The notes beneath the pieces were generated by a model that was not told the DNA's origin, made no database searches, and was given only the letters and a program-made list of their open reading frames with translations. Positions 17,418 to 26,336 of a DNA stretch of 64,000 nt are shown piece after piece. The DNA is from Cryptosporangium aurantiacum (GTDB lineage: Bacteria; Actinomycetota; Actinomycetes; Mycobacteriales; Cryptosporangiaceae). The DNA lies in contig NZ_FRCS01000001.1 in NCBI RefSeq assembly GCF_900143005.1, positions 1,116,001 through 1,180,000 on the forward strand, given 5' to 3'. The first letter of the stretch is position 1, and each line of letters begins with the position of its first letter. The translations under genes were made by a program, and so were the position numbers.

Positions 17418-18403
17418 AACCGGTAAAGGTTCGGGAGCGCGGGTCGCTGGGGAGGTACCTACTCCGGCGGCTCGCGTTCCTGCTCGTGTCGTTGCTGCTG
17501 GCCAGCGTCGTGCTGTTCGTGCTGCTCCGGATGCTGCCGGGTGACCCGGCGAACGCGCTGCTCTCGGTCGGTGCGACGCCGGACCAGATCGAGGCGGCGC
17601 GGCACCAGATCGGCACCGACAAGCCGCTCGTCGAGCAGTTCCTGCCGTGGCTGGGCGACCTGGCGACGTTCTCGTTCGGGACGTCGTTCGTCAGCTCGCT
17701 GCCGGTGGGGCCGGAGATCGCGTCCCGGCTCGTCGTGACCGTGCCGCTGACGCTGCTCTCGTTCCTGCTGGCGCTGCTGATCGCGGTGCCGGTCGGGTTC
17801 GTCGCGGCGTGGCGCTCGCACACCTGGTACGGGGCTTTGCTGAACGGCGTGTCGCAGCTGGGCATCGCGGTGCCCGCGTTCTGGATCGGGATCCTGCTCG
17901 TGACGGTGTTCGCGCTGGAGTGGCGGGTGCTGCCGGCCGGTGGGTTCCCGTCCGACGACTGGGCCAGCTTTCCGGACGCGCTGCGCTCGCTCGTGTTGCC
18001 GATCCTGACGATCGCGCTGGTGATGTCGGCGTCGCTGATCCGGTACGTGCGGTCGGCGACGCTGGACGTGCTGGGCTCGGACTACCTGCGGACCGCGCGG
18101 GCGCTGGGCTCCTCGTTCGTCGGCGCGATGTGGCGGCACGGCGTGCGGAACGGGGCCGTGCCGGTGGTGTCGATCCTCGGCATCGAGCTGGCCACGACGT
18201 TCCTCGGCGCGGTGGTGGTGGAGAGTGTGTTCGCGCTGCCGGGGCTGGGGTCGCTGCTGATCCAGGCGATCGACCAGCACGACTACCCGGTGATCCAGGG
18301 TGTGCTGTTCGTCAGCACGCTCGCGGTGCTCGTCATCGGCTTCCTCGCGGACCTCGCGCAGCGGCTGATCGACCCGCGGCTCCGGTCGGGATCGGTCGTA
18401 TGA
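17414..18403 (+). CDS. ABC transporter permease, DppB/OppB type
   Basis: 329 residues. I start it at the TTG that overlaps the upstream stop as TTGA, because no ATG or GTG lies before the first membrane helix and GAAGAG precedes it. The N-terminal helix (RLAFLLVSLLLASVVLFVLL) followed by RMLPGDPANALL is diagnostic of the DppB/OppB family. Five further helices follow, with the EAA-type loop near DYLRTARALGSSFVGAMWRH that contacts the ATPases. It pairs with the downstream DppC-type permease. Confidence 0.9.
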   Translation: MKPVKVRERGSLGRYLLRRLAFLLVSLLLASVVLFVLLRMLPGDPANALLSVGATPDQIEAARHQIGTDKPLVEQFLPWLGDLATFSFGTSFVSSLPVGPEIASRLVVTVPLTLLSFLLALLIAVPVGFVAAWRSHTWYGALLNGVSQLGIAVPAFWIGILLVTVFALEWRVLPAGGFPSDDWASFPDALRSLVLPILTIALVMSASLIRYVRSATLDVLGSDYLRTARALGSSFVGAMWRHGVRNGAVPVVSILGIELATTFLGAVVVESVFALPGLGSLLIQAIDQHDYPVIQGVLFVSTLAVLVIGFLADLAQRLIDPRLRSGSVV

Positions 18404-19221
18404 GCCGCCGGCGATCGGTGGCGCTCGTCGTGGGCGGCGTGCTGGTCGGGCTCGTCGTGCTGATCGCGCTGGTGTCGCTGGTCTGGACGCCGTACGCGCC
18501 GGACGACACGACCGGCGGACGGCTGACCGGAGCCACGGCGGAGCACTGGCTGGGCACCGACAAGCTCGGCCGCGACCTGGTGACCCGGCTGATGATCGGC
18601 GCCCGGATCGCGCTGGCGACCGGGGCCGGCGCGGTGCTGCTCGGCGGCGTCGTGGGGGTGACGTTCGGGCTGGCGGCCGGGTTCGCCCAGCGGTGGTTCG
18701 ACGACACGCTCGCCGCGCTGCTGGACATCCTGATCGCGTTCCCGACGCTGCTGCTGGCGATGCTCGTGGTGGCCGCCCGGGGGGCGTCGCTGACGTCGGC
18801 GGTGCTCGCGATCGGACTGGCGATGGCGGCGATCGTGGCGCGGCTGACCCGGATCCTGGTGAAGCGGGTGCTGGCCCAGGACTACATCACCGCGTCCCGG
18901 ACGTCCGGCACGTCGTGGCCCCGCGTCGTCGTGGAACACGTGTTGCCCAACATCTGGCCGACGCTGAGCGTCAACCTCGCGTTGCAGTTCGGGCTGGCGG
19001 TGCTGGCCGAGGCGTCGCTGTCGTACCTGGGGCTGGGGCCGCCCCCACCGAACGCGTCCTGGGGGCAGCTGCTGCAGGAGGCCCAGGCCACCGTGCTCAC
19101 CGCGCCGATCGGTGCGCTCGCGCCGGGCATCGCGCTGGTGCTGCTGGTGGTGGGCGTGAACCTGGTGGCCGACGGGCTGCGGGACGTGGCGGATCCGACT
19201 CGTCGGAGGTCTTCGTCGTGA
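18400..19221 (+). CDS. ABC transporter permease, DppC/OppC type
   Basis: 273 residues; the ATG overlaps the previous stop as ATGA. It has the DppC/OppC signature HWLGTDKLGRDLVTRLMIGA after the first helix, the coupling loop QDYITASRTSGTSWPRVVVE, and the conserved segment EASLSYLGLGPPPPNASWGQ near the last helices. Forms the transmembrane channel with the DppB-type subunit. Its stop overlaps the GTG of the next ATPase gene. Confidence 0.92.
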   Translation: MSRRRSVALVVGGVLVGLVVLIALVSLVWTPYAPDDTTGGRLTGATAEHWLGTDKLGRDLVTRLMIGARIALATGAGAVLLGGVVGVTFGLAAGFAQRWFDDTLAALLDILIAFPTLLLAMLVVAARGASLTSAVLAIGLAMAAIVARLTRILVKRVLAQDYITASRTSGTSWPRVVVEHVLPNIWPTLSVNLALQFGLAVLAEASLSYLGLGPPPPNASWGQLLQEAQATVLTAPIGALAPGIALVLLVVGVNLVADGLRDVADPTRRRSSS

Positions 19222-20003
19222 GCGTGCTTGCTGTCTCCGGCCTGAACGTGCGTGGTGATCGTGCGCTGGTGTCCGATCTGTCGTTCACGGTCGACGCGGG
19301 GGAGCGGCTCGGGCTGATCGGCGAGTCGGGTTCGGGGAAGTCGCTGACGGCGTTGGCGTCGGTCGGCCTACTCCCCGCGGGCCTGACCGCGTCCGGAAGC
19401 GTCCGGCTGGGTGCTGCCGAGGTCGTGGGAGCGTCCGATCGTGTCCTGAACACCGTCCGGGGCCGCGCGGCCGCGATCGTGTTCCAGGAGCCGCTGACCG
19501 CGCTCGATCCGCTGATGCGGGTGGGTCGCCAGGTCGCGGCGCCGCTGCGGCGGTTCGGTGCGGTGCGCGGCCGTGCGTTGCGGGCGGCCGTGCTGGACGC
19601 GCTGGCCGAGGTGCGGCTGGACGACCCGGCGCGGATCGCCCGGGCCTATCCGCACCAGATCTCCGGGGGCCAGCGCCAGCGGGTGGCGATCGCGATGGCG
19701 CTGGCGTGCCGCCCGGCGTTGCTCATCGCGGACGAGCCGACCACCGCGCTGGACGTCACCGTGCAGGCCGAGGTGCTGTCGCTGCTGGACGGGTTGGTGC
19801 GTGACCGGGGCATGGGGCTGCTGTTCATCAGCCACGACCTGGCCGTCGTCTCGAAGGTCACCGACCGGGTGATCGTCCTCGAGCACGGTGTGGCGGTCGA
19901 GCGTGGTGTCCTGACCGACCTGCTGCGCGCACCGCAACACCCGTACACGCAGGCGCTGGTGACCGCCGCCCGCCAACTGGACACCGCACTGGAGTGGTCA
20001 TGA
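19218..20003 (+). CDS. ABC transporter ATPase, DppD/OppD type
   Basis: 261 residues from a GTG overlapping the previous stop. Walker A GESGSGKS, Q-loop in VFQEPLTALDPLMRVG, signature SGGQRQRVAIAMAL, Walker B LLIADEPTTALDVT and the switch His in FISHDLAVV are all intact. The C-terminus has HPYTQALVTA, typical of OppD/DppD proteins, but the protein stops soon after and lacks the longer cysteine-containing tail of many OppD members. It works as a heterodimer with the next gene product. Confidence 0.92.
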   Translation: MSVLAVSGLNVRGDRALVSDLSFTVDAGERLGLIGESGSGKSLTALASVGLLPAGLTASGSVRLGAAEVVGASDRVLNTVRGRAAAIVFQEPLTALDPLMRVGRQVAAPLRRFGAVRGRALRAAVLDALAEVRLDDPARIARAYPHQISGGQRQRVAIAMALACRPALLIADEPTTALDVTVQAEVLSLLDGLVRDRGMGLLFISHDLAVVSKVTDRVIVLEHGVAVERGVLTDLLRAPQHPYTQALVTAARQLDTALEWS

Positions 20004-20749
20004 GCCTGCTGGAGGCCCGCGACGTCGGGTTCGCCTACCGGGGCGCGTCGGCGCCGGTGCTCAGCGACGTCTCGGTGGCGATCACCGAGGGGCGCAGCAC
20101 GGCCCTGGTCGGTGAGTCCGGCGCCGGCAAGACGACGCTGCTGCGCCTGCTGCTCGGCCTGGCCCGCCCGACCAGCGGCGCGGTGCTGTTCGACGGCGTG
20201 GACGTGCGGTCCGCCGGGCGGGCGTTCCGGCGCAGCGTCCAGACCGTCTTCCAGGACCCGTACTCGTCGCTCGACCCCCGGCAGCGGGTCGGCCGGATCG
20301 TCTCCGAGCCGCTCCGCTCGCTCGGTCTGCCCGGCGACCGGGGCGCTGCGGTGGCCGCCGCGCTGGACGCCGTCGGGCTACCGGCCGACGTCGTCGACCG
20401 GTACCCGCACGAGTTCTCCGGCGGCCAGCGCCAGCGCATCGCGATCGCGCGGGCCATCGTCTGCGAGCCCCGGGTGCTGCTCGCCGACGAGCCGGTCAGC
20501 GCGCTCGACGTCTCGACCCGGGTGCGGATCGTCGATCTGCTCGCGGAGCTGCGGGAGACCCGCGGGCTGACGCTCGTGATGGTCTCCCACGACCTCGCGG
20601 TGGTGGCCACGCTCTGCGCGCACACCGCGGTGCTGGAGCGCGGGCGCATCGTGGAGCAGGGCGAGACCGCGTCGGTGCTGGGAGCCCCGTCGCACCCCTA
20701 TACCCGCCGCCTGGTGAGCGCCGTCCCCCGGCTGCCTACGCTCGGATGA
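20000..20749 (+). CDS. ABC transporter ATPase, DppF/OppF type
   Basis: 249 residues from an ATG overlapping the previous stop as ATGA; a GTG two codons upstream is less likely. Walker A GESGAGKT, the DppF/OppF segment VFQDPYSSLDPRQRVG, signature SGGQRQRIAIARAI, Walker B VLLADEPVSALDVS and the His switch VSHDLAVV are intact, with HPYTRRLVSAVP at the end. Last gene of the operon; the 3' end overlaps the convergent aminotransferase gene by 14 bp. Confidence 0.92.
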   Translation: MSLLEARDVGFAYRGASAPVLSDVSVAITEGRSTALVGESGAGKTTLLRLLLGLARPTSGAVLFDGVDVRSAGRAFRRSVQTVFQDPYSSLDPRQRVGRIVSEPLRSLGLPGDRGAAVAAALDAVGLPADVVDRYPHEFSGGQRQRIAIARAIVCEPRVLLADEPVSALDVSTRVRIVDLLAELRETRGLTLVMVSHDLAVVATLCAHTAVLERGRIVEQGETASVLGAPSHPYTRRLVSAVPRLPTLG

Positions 20750-21998
20750 GCTCGGCGACGCCGAGGAGCAGCCGGTCGACGTGCTCCTCGGTGCTGCCGA
20801 GGCCGACGCTGGCCCGCACCGCGGACGTGCCGAGATCGGCACCCACCCGGGCGGACGCGTCGGCCAGCAGCCGCTGCGAGAGTGGGTGCGCGCAGAACAG
20901 CCCGTCCCGGACGCCGATGCCGTGCCGGGTCGCCAGGTGCGCCGAGACCTCGGGCGCCGGAACCCCGGCGACCGCGAAGCTCACGATCCCGACCCGGTCG
21001 TGCCCGACGGGGAACGTCCGGAGCTCGCCCACGCCGGGCAGCGCGTCCAGCCCCTCGCGGAGCCGCTCGACCAGCGCGGCCTCGTGCGCGGTCAGCGCGT
21101 CCCGATCGGACTCGGCCAGGGCCTCGCACACCGCGGCCAGCGCGACCGCGCCGACCAGGTTCGGGGTGCCGGCCTCGTGCCGCGCGGGGCCTTCGTTCCA
21201 CTCGACCCGGTAGCCCCCGTCCTCCGCGGCGACGTACGCGGTCGCGCCGCCACCGGCCAGGTACGGGGCGGCGGAATCGAGCCAGTCCGCGCGCCCGGCC
21301 AGGACGCCCGCGCCGAACGGGGCGTACAGCTTGTGACCGGAGAGCGCTAGGTAGTCGACGCCCGAGTCGGCCAGCGACACCGGGCGGTGGGGCGCGAGTT
21401 GGGCGGCGTCCACCGCGATCCGGGCGCCGTGGCGGTGCGCCACCTCGGTCAGCTCGGCGATCGGCCAGACCTCGCCGGTGACGTTCGAGGCGCCGGTCAC
21501 CGTGACCAGGACCGGCCCGGTGAGCCCGGCGAGCGTGAGATCGAGGGTGTCGATCGCCTCGCCGGACGTCCGGGGCACCGGCAGCGAGACCGTCGTGCCC
21601 CACGGCAGCAGGTTCGCGTGGTGCTCGCCCGCCCACCCGACGACCGTCGTCCCGGACGGGAGCGCCCTGGCCAGCAGGTTCAGCGCGTCGGTGGTGTTGC
21701 GGGTGAAGATCACGTGGTCGTCCACGCGGGCGCCGACGAAGTCGCCGATCGTCTGCCGGGCCCGTTCGTAGGCGAGCGTGCTGCGCTGCGACGCCGCGCC
21801 CGCACCACGGTGGACGCTCGCGTACCAGGGGAGGATCTGGGTCACCGCGTCCGCGGCGGCGGCCAGGCACGGGGCAGTGGCCGCGTAGTCGAGGTTGACG
21901 TGGTTGGTGATGCGACCGTCGGCGAGGGTCACCGGCAGGTCTGCACCCAGGACGGGAAGCGCCCGAAGGGGGCGGGCAAGAGTCACCGTGGCGAGCAT
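20736..21998 (-). CDS. Class V aminotransferase / cysteine desulfurase-like protein
   Basis: 420 residues from the ATG at 21998 (GGGAG about 9 nt upstream); the 48-codon extension reads through promoter sequence. PLP-binding features are clear: LDYAATAP, the stacking His in GEHHANLLPW, DAAQLAPH, and Lys223 in SGHKLYAPFG. A Cys (Cys369) in DGLFCAHPLSQ aligns with the catalytic Cys of SufS/CsdA-type desulfurases, which release sulfur from cysteine as a persulfide. No Fe-S assembly genes are nearby, so a dedicated sulfur-donor or C-S lyase role is possible. It is divergent from the P450 gene. Confidence 0.85.
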   Translation of the reverse strand: MLATVTLARPLRALPVLGADLPVTLADGRITNHVNLDYAATAPCLAAAADAVTQILPWYASVHRGAGAASQRSTLAYERARQTIGDFVGARVDDHVIFTRNTTDALNLLARALPSGTTVVGWAGEHHANLLPWGTTVSLPVPRTSGEAIDTLDLTLAGLTGPVLVTVTGASNVTGEVWPIAELTEVAHRHGARIAVDAAQLAPHRPVSLADSGVDYLALSGHKLYAPFGAGVLAGRADWLDSAAPYLAGGGATAYVAAEDGGYRVEWNEGPARHEAGTPNLVGAVALAAVCEALAESDRDALTAHEAALVERLREGLDALPGVGELRTFPVGHDRVGIVSFAVAGVPAPEVSAHLATRHGIGVRDGLFCAHPLSQRLLADASARVGADLGTSAVRASVGLGSTEEHVDRLLLGVAELIRA

Positions 21999-22057
21999 AG
22001 GCGTCACTCCCTGTAGAAGGGGACCCCGAAAAGGTCCGCGCTTGCCCCACGGTTTCC

Positions 22058-22110
22058 TTGACAAGCGCGAGCCGCCGTACGTACAACGTACGTAACACGT
22101 ACGGAGTACG
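22058..22110 (+). promoter_or_regulatory. P450 promoter with three phased CGTACG operators
   Basis: TTGACA at 22058-22063 and TACAAC at 22082-22087 (18-bp spacer) make a good sigma-70-type promoter reading toward the P450. Three perfect CGTACG palindromes start at 22076, 22087 and 22098, exactly 11 bp apart, so they lie on the same helix face and cover the -10 region; a partial copy follows at 22105. An upstream inverted repeat (22037-22044 with 22062-22069) overlaps the -35. The likely binder is the TetR protein encoded at 23479. Confidence 0.55.
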
Positions 22111-22125
22111 TATCGAGGAGGCGCC

Positions 22126-23469
22126 ATGACGCTGACCAGCAACCAGCCGGTGGTGCGGGCCGTGCGACCCCCCGGCCGCTTACGGGCCGAGCTGTTGACG
22201 GCGGGCTCCTGGTCGGCCCGGCACGGCGTGGCCCGGGTGGCGATGAAGCGCGCGCGGAAGCAGGGCGACCTGCAGGCGACGCTCTTCTCCGACCCGGCGG
22301 TCCGCGCGAACCCGTTCCCGCTCTACGCGCAGATCCGCGAGCGGGGGCCGGTGCTCAAGGGTTCGTTCCTGGCCGCCACCGCCAGCCACGCGGTCGCCGG
22401 AGCCACGCTGCGCAGCGACGCGTTCGGCGTGGTGGCCGATCCGAGCACGTTGCCCGCACTGCCCCGCTGGCTGATGACGCGTCCCGATCGGACGATCGGC
22501 CCGGTGACGCCGCCCTCGATGCTGGCGGTGAACCCGCCCGACCACACCCGGTACCGGCGGCTCGTCTCGAAGGTGTTCACGCCGCGGGCGATGGCCGCGA
22601 TGCGCGGCCGGGTCGGTGAGCTCGCCGACGACCTGCTCGACCGCGCCGAACGGGAGAGCCGCGGCGAACCGGTCGACCTGGTGAGCCGGTACGCGAGCCT
22701 GCTGCCGGTGACGATCATCGCCGAGATCCTCGGCGTGCCGACCGAGATGCGGTCACAGTTCATCGCCTGGGGCAGCACCGCGGCACCGGTGCTCGACATC
22801 GGACTGACCTATCGCGAGTTCCGCCGGGTGGACCGGGCGATCCGCGAGCTCAACGAGTGGATGTCCGGCCACTTCGCCCGGCTGCGGCGGGAGCCCGGCG
22901 ACGACCTGCTCAGCCAGCTCGTCCGGGTCGAGAACGAGCTGACCGAGACCGAGCTGCAGGCGATCGCCGGGCTGCTGCTGGCGGCGGGCTTCGAGACCAC
23001 GGTCAACCTGATCGGTAACGGGGCCGAGCTGCTGATGCAGAACGAGGACCAGCTGGCCGACCTGCGCGCCGACGCGAACGGGTGGGGCAACGCGGTCGAG
23101 GAGATCCTGCGGTACGAGTCCCCGGTGCAGAACACCGCCCGGCTGGCGCTGCACGACACCGAGGTCGCCGGCGTGCCGGTGCGGGCGGGCACGTTCCTCT
23201 CGGTCCTGATCGGTGGCGCGAACCGCGACCCGGAGGTGTTCGACGACCCCGAGCGGTTCGACATCCACCGGACGAACGCCCGCGAGCACCTGGCGTTCTC
23301 CAGCGGCGTCCACTACTGCCTGGGTGCGGCGCTGGCGCGGATCGAGGGGGAGGAGGCGCTGCGCCGGCTGTTCGAGCGCTACCCGAACCTCGCGGTGGCC
23401 GGGCGTCCGCTGCGTCGCCCGACCCGGACGCTGCGCGGTTACGTCGAGCTGCCGGTGCGCCTCGGATAG
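22126..23469 (+). CDS. Cytochrome P450
   Basis: 447 residues; ATG preceded by a strong GAGGAGG. Standard bacterial class I P450: I-helix oxygen motif AGFETTVN, ExxR in EILRYESP, and the haem-ligand loop FSSGVHYCLGAALAR. Compared with typical CYPs there is a basic N-terminal extension of about 45 residues. It needs ferredoxin and reductase partners not encoded next to it. It is not a CYP125 (a separate gene at 47130) and has no KstR site, so it probably acts on another substrate under control of the adjacent TetR protein. Confidence 0.93.
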   Translation: MTLTSNQPVVRAVRPPGRLRAELLTAGSWSARHGVARVAMKRARKQGDLQATLFSDPAVRANPFPLYAQIRERGPVLKGSFLAATASHAVAGATLRSDAFGVVADPSTLPALPRWLMTRPDRTIGPVTPPSMLAVNPPDHTRYRRLVSKVFTPRAMAAMRGRVGELADDLLDRAERESRGEPVDLVSRYASLLPVTIIAEILGVPTEMRSQFIAWGSTAAPVLDIGLTYREFRRVDRAIRELNEWMSGHFARLRREPGDDLLSQLVRVENELTETELQAIAGLLLAAGFETTVNLIGNGAELLMQNEDQLADLRADANGWGNAVEEILRYESPVQNTARLALHDTEVAGVPVRAGTFLSVLIGGANRDPEVFDDPERFDIHRTNAREHLAFSSGVHYCLGAALARIEGEEALRRLFERYPNLAVAGRPLRRPTRTLRGYVELPVRLG

Positions 23470-23478
23470 CGTGAGCCG

Positions 23479-24138
23479 GTGAGGAAGTCTCCGGAGCCGG
23501 TGGTGCGGCTGGTCCTGACCCGGGAGCGGATCGTCCACGCCGCGGTGGAGCTGCTCGAGCGGCACGGCGCCGAGGCGCTGTCGATGCGTGCGGTGGCGGC
23601 CGAGCTCGGCGTCGCGGTGATGTCGCTCTACAACCACGTCCCGAACAAGGCCGCGCTGATGGAGGGTGTGGCCGAGTACGTCGTGGCCGGCCTGGACGTC
23701 GTGCCGTCGGGGACAGGGGACTGGCGCGAAGAGGGCCGTGCGCTGGTGCGCGCTTTCCGGGCGGCGGCCCACGAGTACCCGCAGGCGATGCGGGTGGTGC
23801 TCACGCACTCGATCGACAGCACGGCGGCGTCCCGGCTGGCCGAGCGCGCGCTCGCGCTGGCGGCCGAGGCGGGGTTCGAGGGCGCGACCGCGGTGCGCAT
23901 CGTGCACGCGCTGATGGCGTACGCGGTCGGCTCCCAGTTGCAGGCGCTCTGGCTCGGCCAGCTGATCGATCGGGTCTCCGAGGGGTCGGCGCCCGCGCTG
24001 GCGCGCGTGGACCCGGCGCAGTTCCCGCACGTCGTCGCGTCGGCACCGGCGTTGCTGGCGCACGATCCCGAGGCCGACTTCGAGTTCGGCCTGGATCTGC
24101 TGGTCGCCGCGATCGACGCGCTGCCCCGCAGAGCGTGA
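23479..24138 (+). CDS. TetR family transcriptional regulator
   Basis: 219 residues from a GTG 9 bp after the P450 stop, so probably co-transcribed with it. The N-terminal helix-turn-helix is clear (TRERIVHAAVELLERHG, then MRAVAAELGVAVMSLYNHV), followed by a helical ligand domain of the TetR C-terminal type. It is the likely repressor of its own operon through the phased CGTACG sites before the P450. Confidence 0.9.
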   Translation: MRKSPEPVVRLVLTRERIVHAAVELLERHGAEALSMRAVAAELGVAVMSLYNHVPNKAALMEGVAEYVVAGLDVVPSGTGDWREEGRALVRAFRAAAHEYPQAMRVVLTHSIDSTAASRLAERALALAAEAGFEGATAVRIVHALMAYAVGSQLQALWLGQLIDRVSEGSAPALARVDPAQFPHVVASAPALLAHDPEADFEFGLDLLVAAIDALPRRA

Positions 24139-24147
24139 TCCGCCATA

Positions 24148-24180
24148 CTGGTTGAACCAGTGGACCAGTGTCCGTACGCT
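24148..24180 (+). promoter_or_regulatory. Promoter with FadR-type palindrome over the -35
   Basis: A perfect palindrome CTGGTTGAACCAG (24148-24160) contains TGGTnnnACCA, the pattern bound by many FadR-subfamily GntR proteins. TTGAAC (24152-24157) and TACGCT (24175-24180) are separated by 17 bp and would start transcription at or next to the ATG at 24188, giving a nearly leaderless mRNA. The operator overlaps the -35, which suits repression by the GntR protein encoded as second gene of this operon. Confidence 0.5.
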
Positions 24181-24187
24181 AGCGCGC

Positions 24188-25030
24188 ATGACGGAGTACG
24201 TGCTCGTCTTCGCCGTGCCGGTGTTCGTGCTGTTCCTCGTGCTGGAGATCGCGTCGTACCGCTTTCTCAGCGACGAGAGCGAGCTGGGCTACACGCCGTG
24301 GGACACCGTGACCAGCCTGTCGATGGGGCTGGGTTTCCTGGTCGTGGAGGCAGGCTGGAAGCTGGTCACGCTCGGCGCGCTGGCCGGCGTCTACGCGCTC
24401 ACCCCGCTGCGCCTGGACCCGACGTCGATCTGGACCTGGGTGTTGCTGTTCTTCGCCGACGACCTCGCGTACTACTGGTACCACCGGTCGCACCACGAGG
24501 TCCGCATCCTCTGGGCCTCGCACGTCGTGCACCACTCCAGCCAGCGGTACAACTTCTCGACCGCGTTGCGCCAGCCCTGGACGCCGTTCACCGCGCTGCC
24601 GTTCTGGCTGCCGCTGGCCGCGATCGGGATCCCGCCCTGGATGATCTTCTTCCAGCTGTCGGTCAACCTGATCTACCAGTTCTTCCTGCACACCGAGCGG
24701 ATCGGCACGATGCCGCGCTGGTACGAGGCGGTGTTCAACACCCCGTCGCACCACCGGGTCCACCATGGCGTCCAGCAGATGTACCTGGACCGCAACTACG
24801 GCGGCATCCTGATCGTCTGGGACCGGCTGTTCGGCACGTTCGAACCGGAGGGCGAGCGGGTTGTCTACGGGCTGACCAAGAACATCGGCACGTACAACCC
24901 GGTCAAGGTCGCGTTCAGCGAGTACGTGGCGATCGGACGGGCGCTGCGCACGGCGTCGTCCTGGCGTGACCGGGCCGGGTACCTGCTCCGCGGGCCGGGA
25001 TGGGCGCCCGCCGTAAAGTCGGTGCGGTGA
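24188..25030 (+). CDS. Sterol desaturase / fatty acid hydroxylase family protein
   Basis: 280 residues; ATG at 24188 chosen because the longer frame begins inside the promoter. A membrane di-iron oxygenase with the eight-His pattern: HRSHH, HVVHH and HHRVHH boxes, lying among several hydrophobic segments. Family members hydroxylate or desaturate sterols, carotenoids or fatty acyl chains using O2. Its stop overlaps the GTG of the GntR regulator (GTGA), so the pair is co-regulated. The true substrate is unknown; the nearby steroid cluster makes a sterol or lipid substrate plausible, but no KstR site precedes it. Confidence 0.9.
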   Translation: MTEYVLVFAVPVFVLFLVLEIASYRFLSDESELGYTPWDTVTSLSMGLGFLVVEAGWKLVTLGALAGVYALTPLRLDPTSIWTWVLLFFADDLAYYWYHRSHHEVRILWASHVVHHSSQRYNFSTALRQPWTPFTALPFWLPLAAIGIPPWMIFFQLSVNLIYQFFLHTERIGTMPRWYEAVFNTPSHHRVHHGVQQMYLDRNYGGILIVWDRLFGTFEPEGERVVYGLTKNIGTYNPVKVAFSEYVAIGRALRTASSWRDRAGYLLRGPGWAPAVKSVR

Positions 25031-25728
25031 CCTTCAGCCCGATCGCGCGCAGTGGTGTCTCCGATGGCGTCTACCGGCAGTTGCGGGACGCGATCCTGAC
25101 CGGGACGCTCGCCGCGGGCACCGCGCTGCCGGGGGAGCGGGCGCTGGCCGAGCAGTTCGGCGTGGCGCGGCACGGGTTGCGCGAGGCGATGCGCCGGTTG
25201 CAGCAGGCGCGGCTGGTCGAGGTCAGCCACGGTGGTGCGACCCGGGTCCTGGACTGGCGGACGCACGCCGGGCTCGAGGTCCTCGGTGACCTGGCCGCCT
25301 CGGAGCTGGCCAGCGGGGAGATCCTGCGGTCGGCGCTGGAGATGCGGCTGGCGATCGGCGTCGACGCCGCGCGGCTGGCGGCGGTGCGCGCCTCGGCGGT
25401 GGCCGCCGCCGAGATCGAGGACTTCGTTACCGGCTCTACCGGGGTGTCCGACCCGATCGTGCTGGCCGAACGCTACGAGCAGTTCTGGCGGCTGATCGTC
25501 CTCGCAGGCGAGAACGTCGCCTACCAGCTCGCGTACAACAGCCTCGTCACCGCGATGAACCAGAACGTCGCGGTGACGCGGCCGTTGAGCGCACCGGAGG
25601 CCGCCGACCTGGCGACCCAGCGGGTGCTCGCGTCCGCGATCGCCGCGTCCGACGCCGACGGCGCCGCGACGGCGGCGCGCCGCCTGACGTCGGTCATGCT
25701 TCGGTCGCTCGGCTCACCCGTCGGCTGA
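25027..25728 (+). CDS. GntR family regulator, FadR subfamily
   Basis: 233 residues from the GTG that overlaps the hydroxylase stop; an in-frame ATG nine codons upstream is possible but has no ribosome site. N-terminal winged helix with GVYRQLRDAILTGTLAAGTA and LPGERALAEQFGVARHGLRE, followed by the helical FCD ligand domain of FadR-type regulators. Probably senses an acyl or organic acid ligand and controls its own operon through the palindrome at 24148. The 3' end overlaps the convergent NTF2-like gene by 15 bp. Confidence 0.9.
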   Translation: MTFSPIARSGVSDGVYRQLRDAILTGTLAAGTALPGERALAEQFGVARHGLREAMRRLQQARLVEVSHGGATRVLDWRTHAGLEVLGDLAASELASGEILRSALEMRLAIGVDAARLAAVRASAVAAAEIEDFVTGSTGVSDPIVLAERYEQFWRLIVLAGENVAYQLAYNSLVTAMNQNVAVTRPLSAPEAADLATQRVLASAIAASDADGAATAARRLTSVMLRSLGSPVG

Positions 25729-26238
25729 GCCGCGTCCGCGGTTCGGATCGGCGAGCGGGACCAGGCGGCGCTCACCGACGCGGGTGAACAGCGCCAGCGG
25801 CGCGCTCGCGACCCGGATCAGCCTGGCCAGCCCTGGCCGTCCCTGCCGCCGCACCAGCAGCGGACCGATGCTGCCCATCACCTGCGTCAGCGCGGGTAAC
25901 GGCCGCCCGAACAGCGTCAGCTCGACGATCCGGCCGTCGGCGTCGAACCGCAGCAGCTGCGCCTCCTCGAACTGCTCGCGGCCGGCCCGTCCGGTCAGGA
26001 ACAGCGCGCGCGTGCGCTCGTCGCCGACCTCGGTGTGGTAGCGCAGGTCCTCGAAGACCTCCATCGCGGCGATCAGCATCTCGCGCACCTGGTCCCGGCC
26101 GGAGAAGCGGAACGCGGCGGTGAGCGGGGAGATCGCCTCGACGGTGTCGGCGAGACACGCGGCGGCGGCCTCCGCGTCGCCGCTCTCGCCTGCCGCCCGC
26201 CAGGCTGCGGTCGTGCTGTCCACGGACATGACGGCCAT
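25714..26238 (-). CDS. NTF2/SnoaL-like protein
   Basis: 174 residues from the ATG at 26238, which has GGGGAGG 5 nt upstream. The first 110 residues fit the NTF2-like cone fold: TTAAWRAAGESGDAEAAAAC, CLADTVEAISPLTAAFRFSG, then RDQVREMLIAAMEVFEDLRY and a beta-rich segment. Such proteins are isomerases, cyclases or limonene-epoxide hydrolase relatives, but most are unassigned. The C-terminal extension is Arg-rich. Function unknown. Confidence 0.75.
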   Translation of the reverse strand: MAVMSVDSTTAAWRAAGESGDAEAAAACLADTVEAISPLTAAFRFSGRDQVREMLIAAMEVFEDLRYHTEVGDERTRALFLTGRAGREQFEEAQLLRFDADGRIVELTLFGRPLPALTQVMGSIGPLLVRRQGRPGLARLIRVASAPLALFTRVGERRLVPLADPNRGRGSADG

Positions 26239-26336
26239 GACTGCCTCCCCGAACGTCGGAATGTCCACACCGTACGCCGCGGCACGCGGGAACGTCTACG
26301 GCATGTAGTCAATTAGCTCGGGTAAGTTCGGCGATC

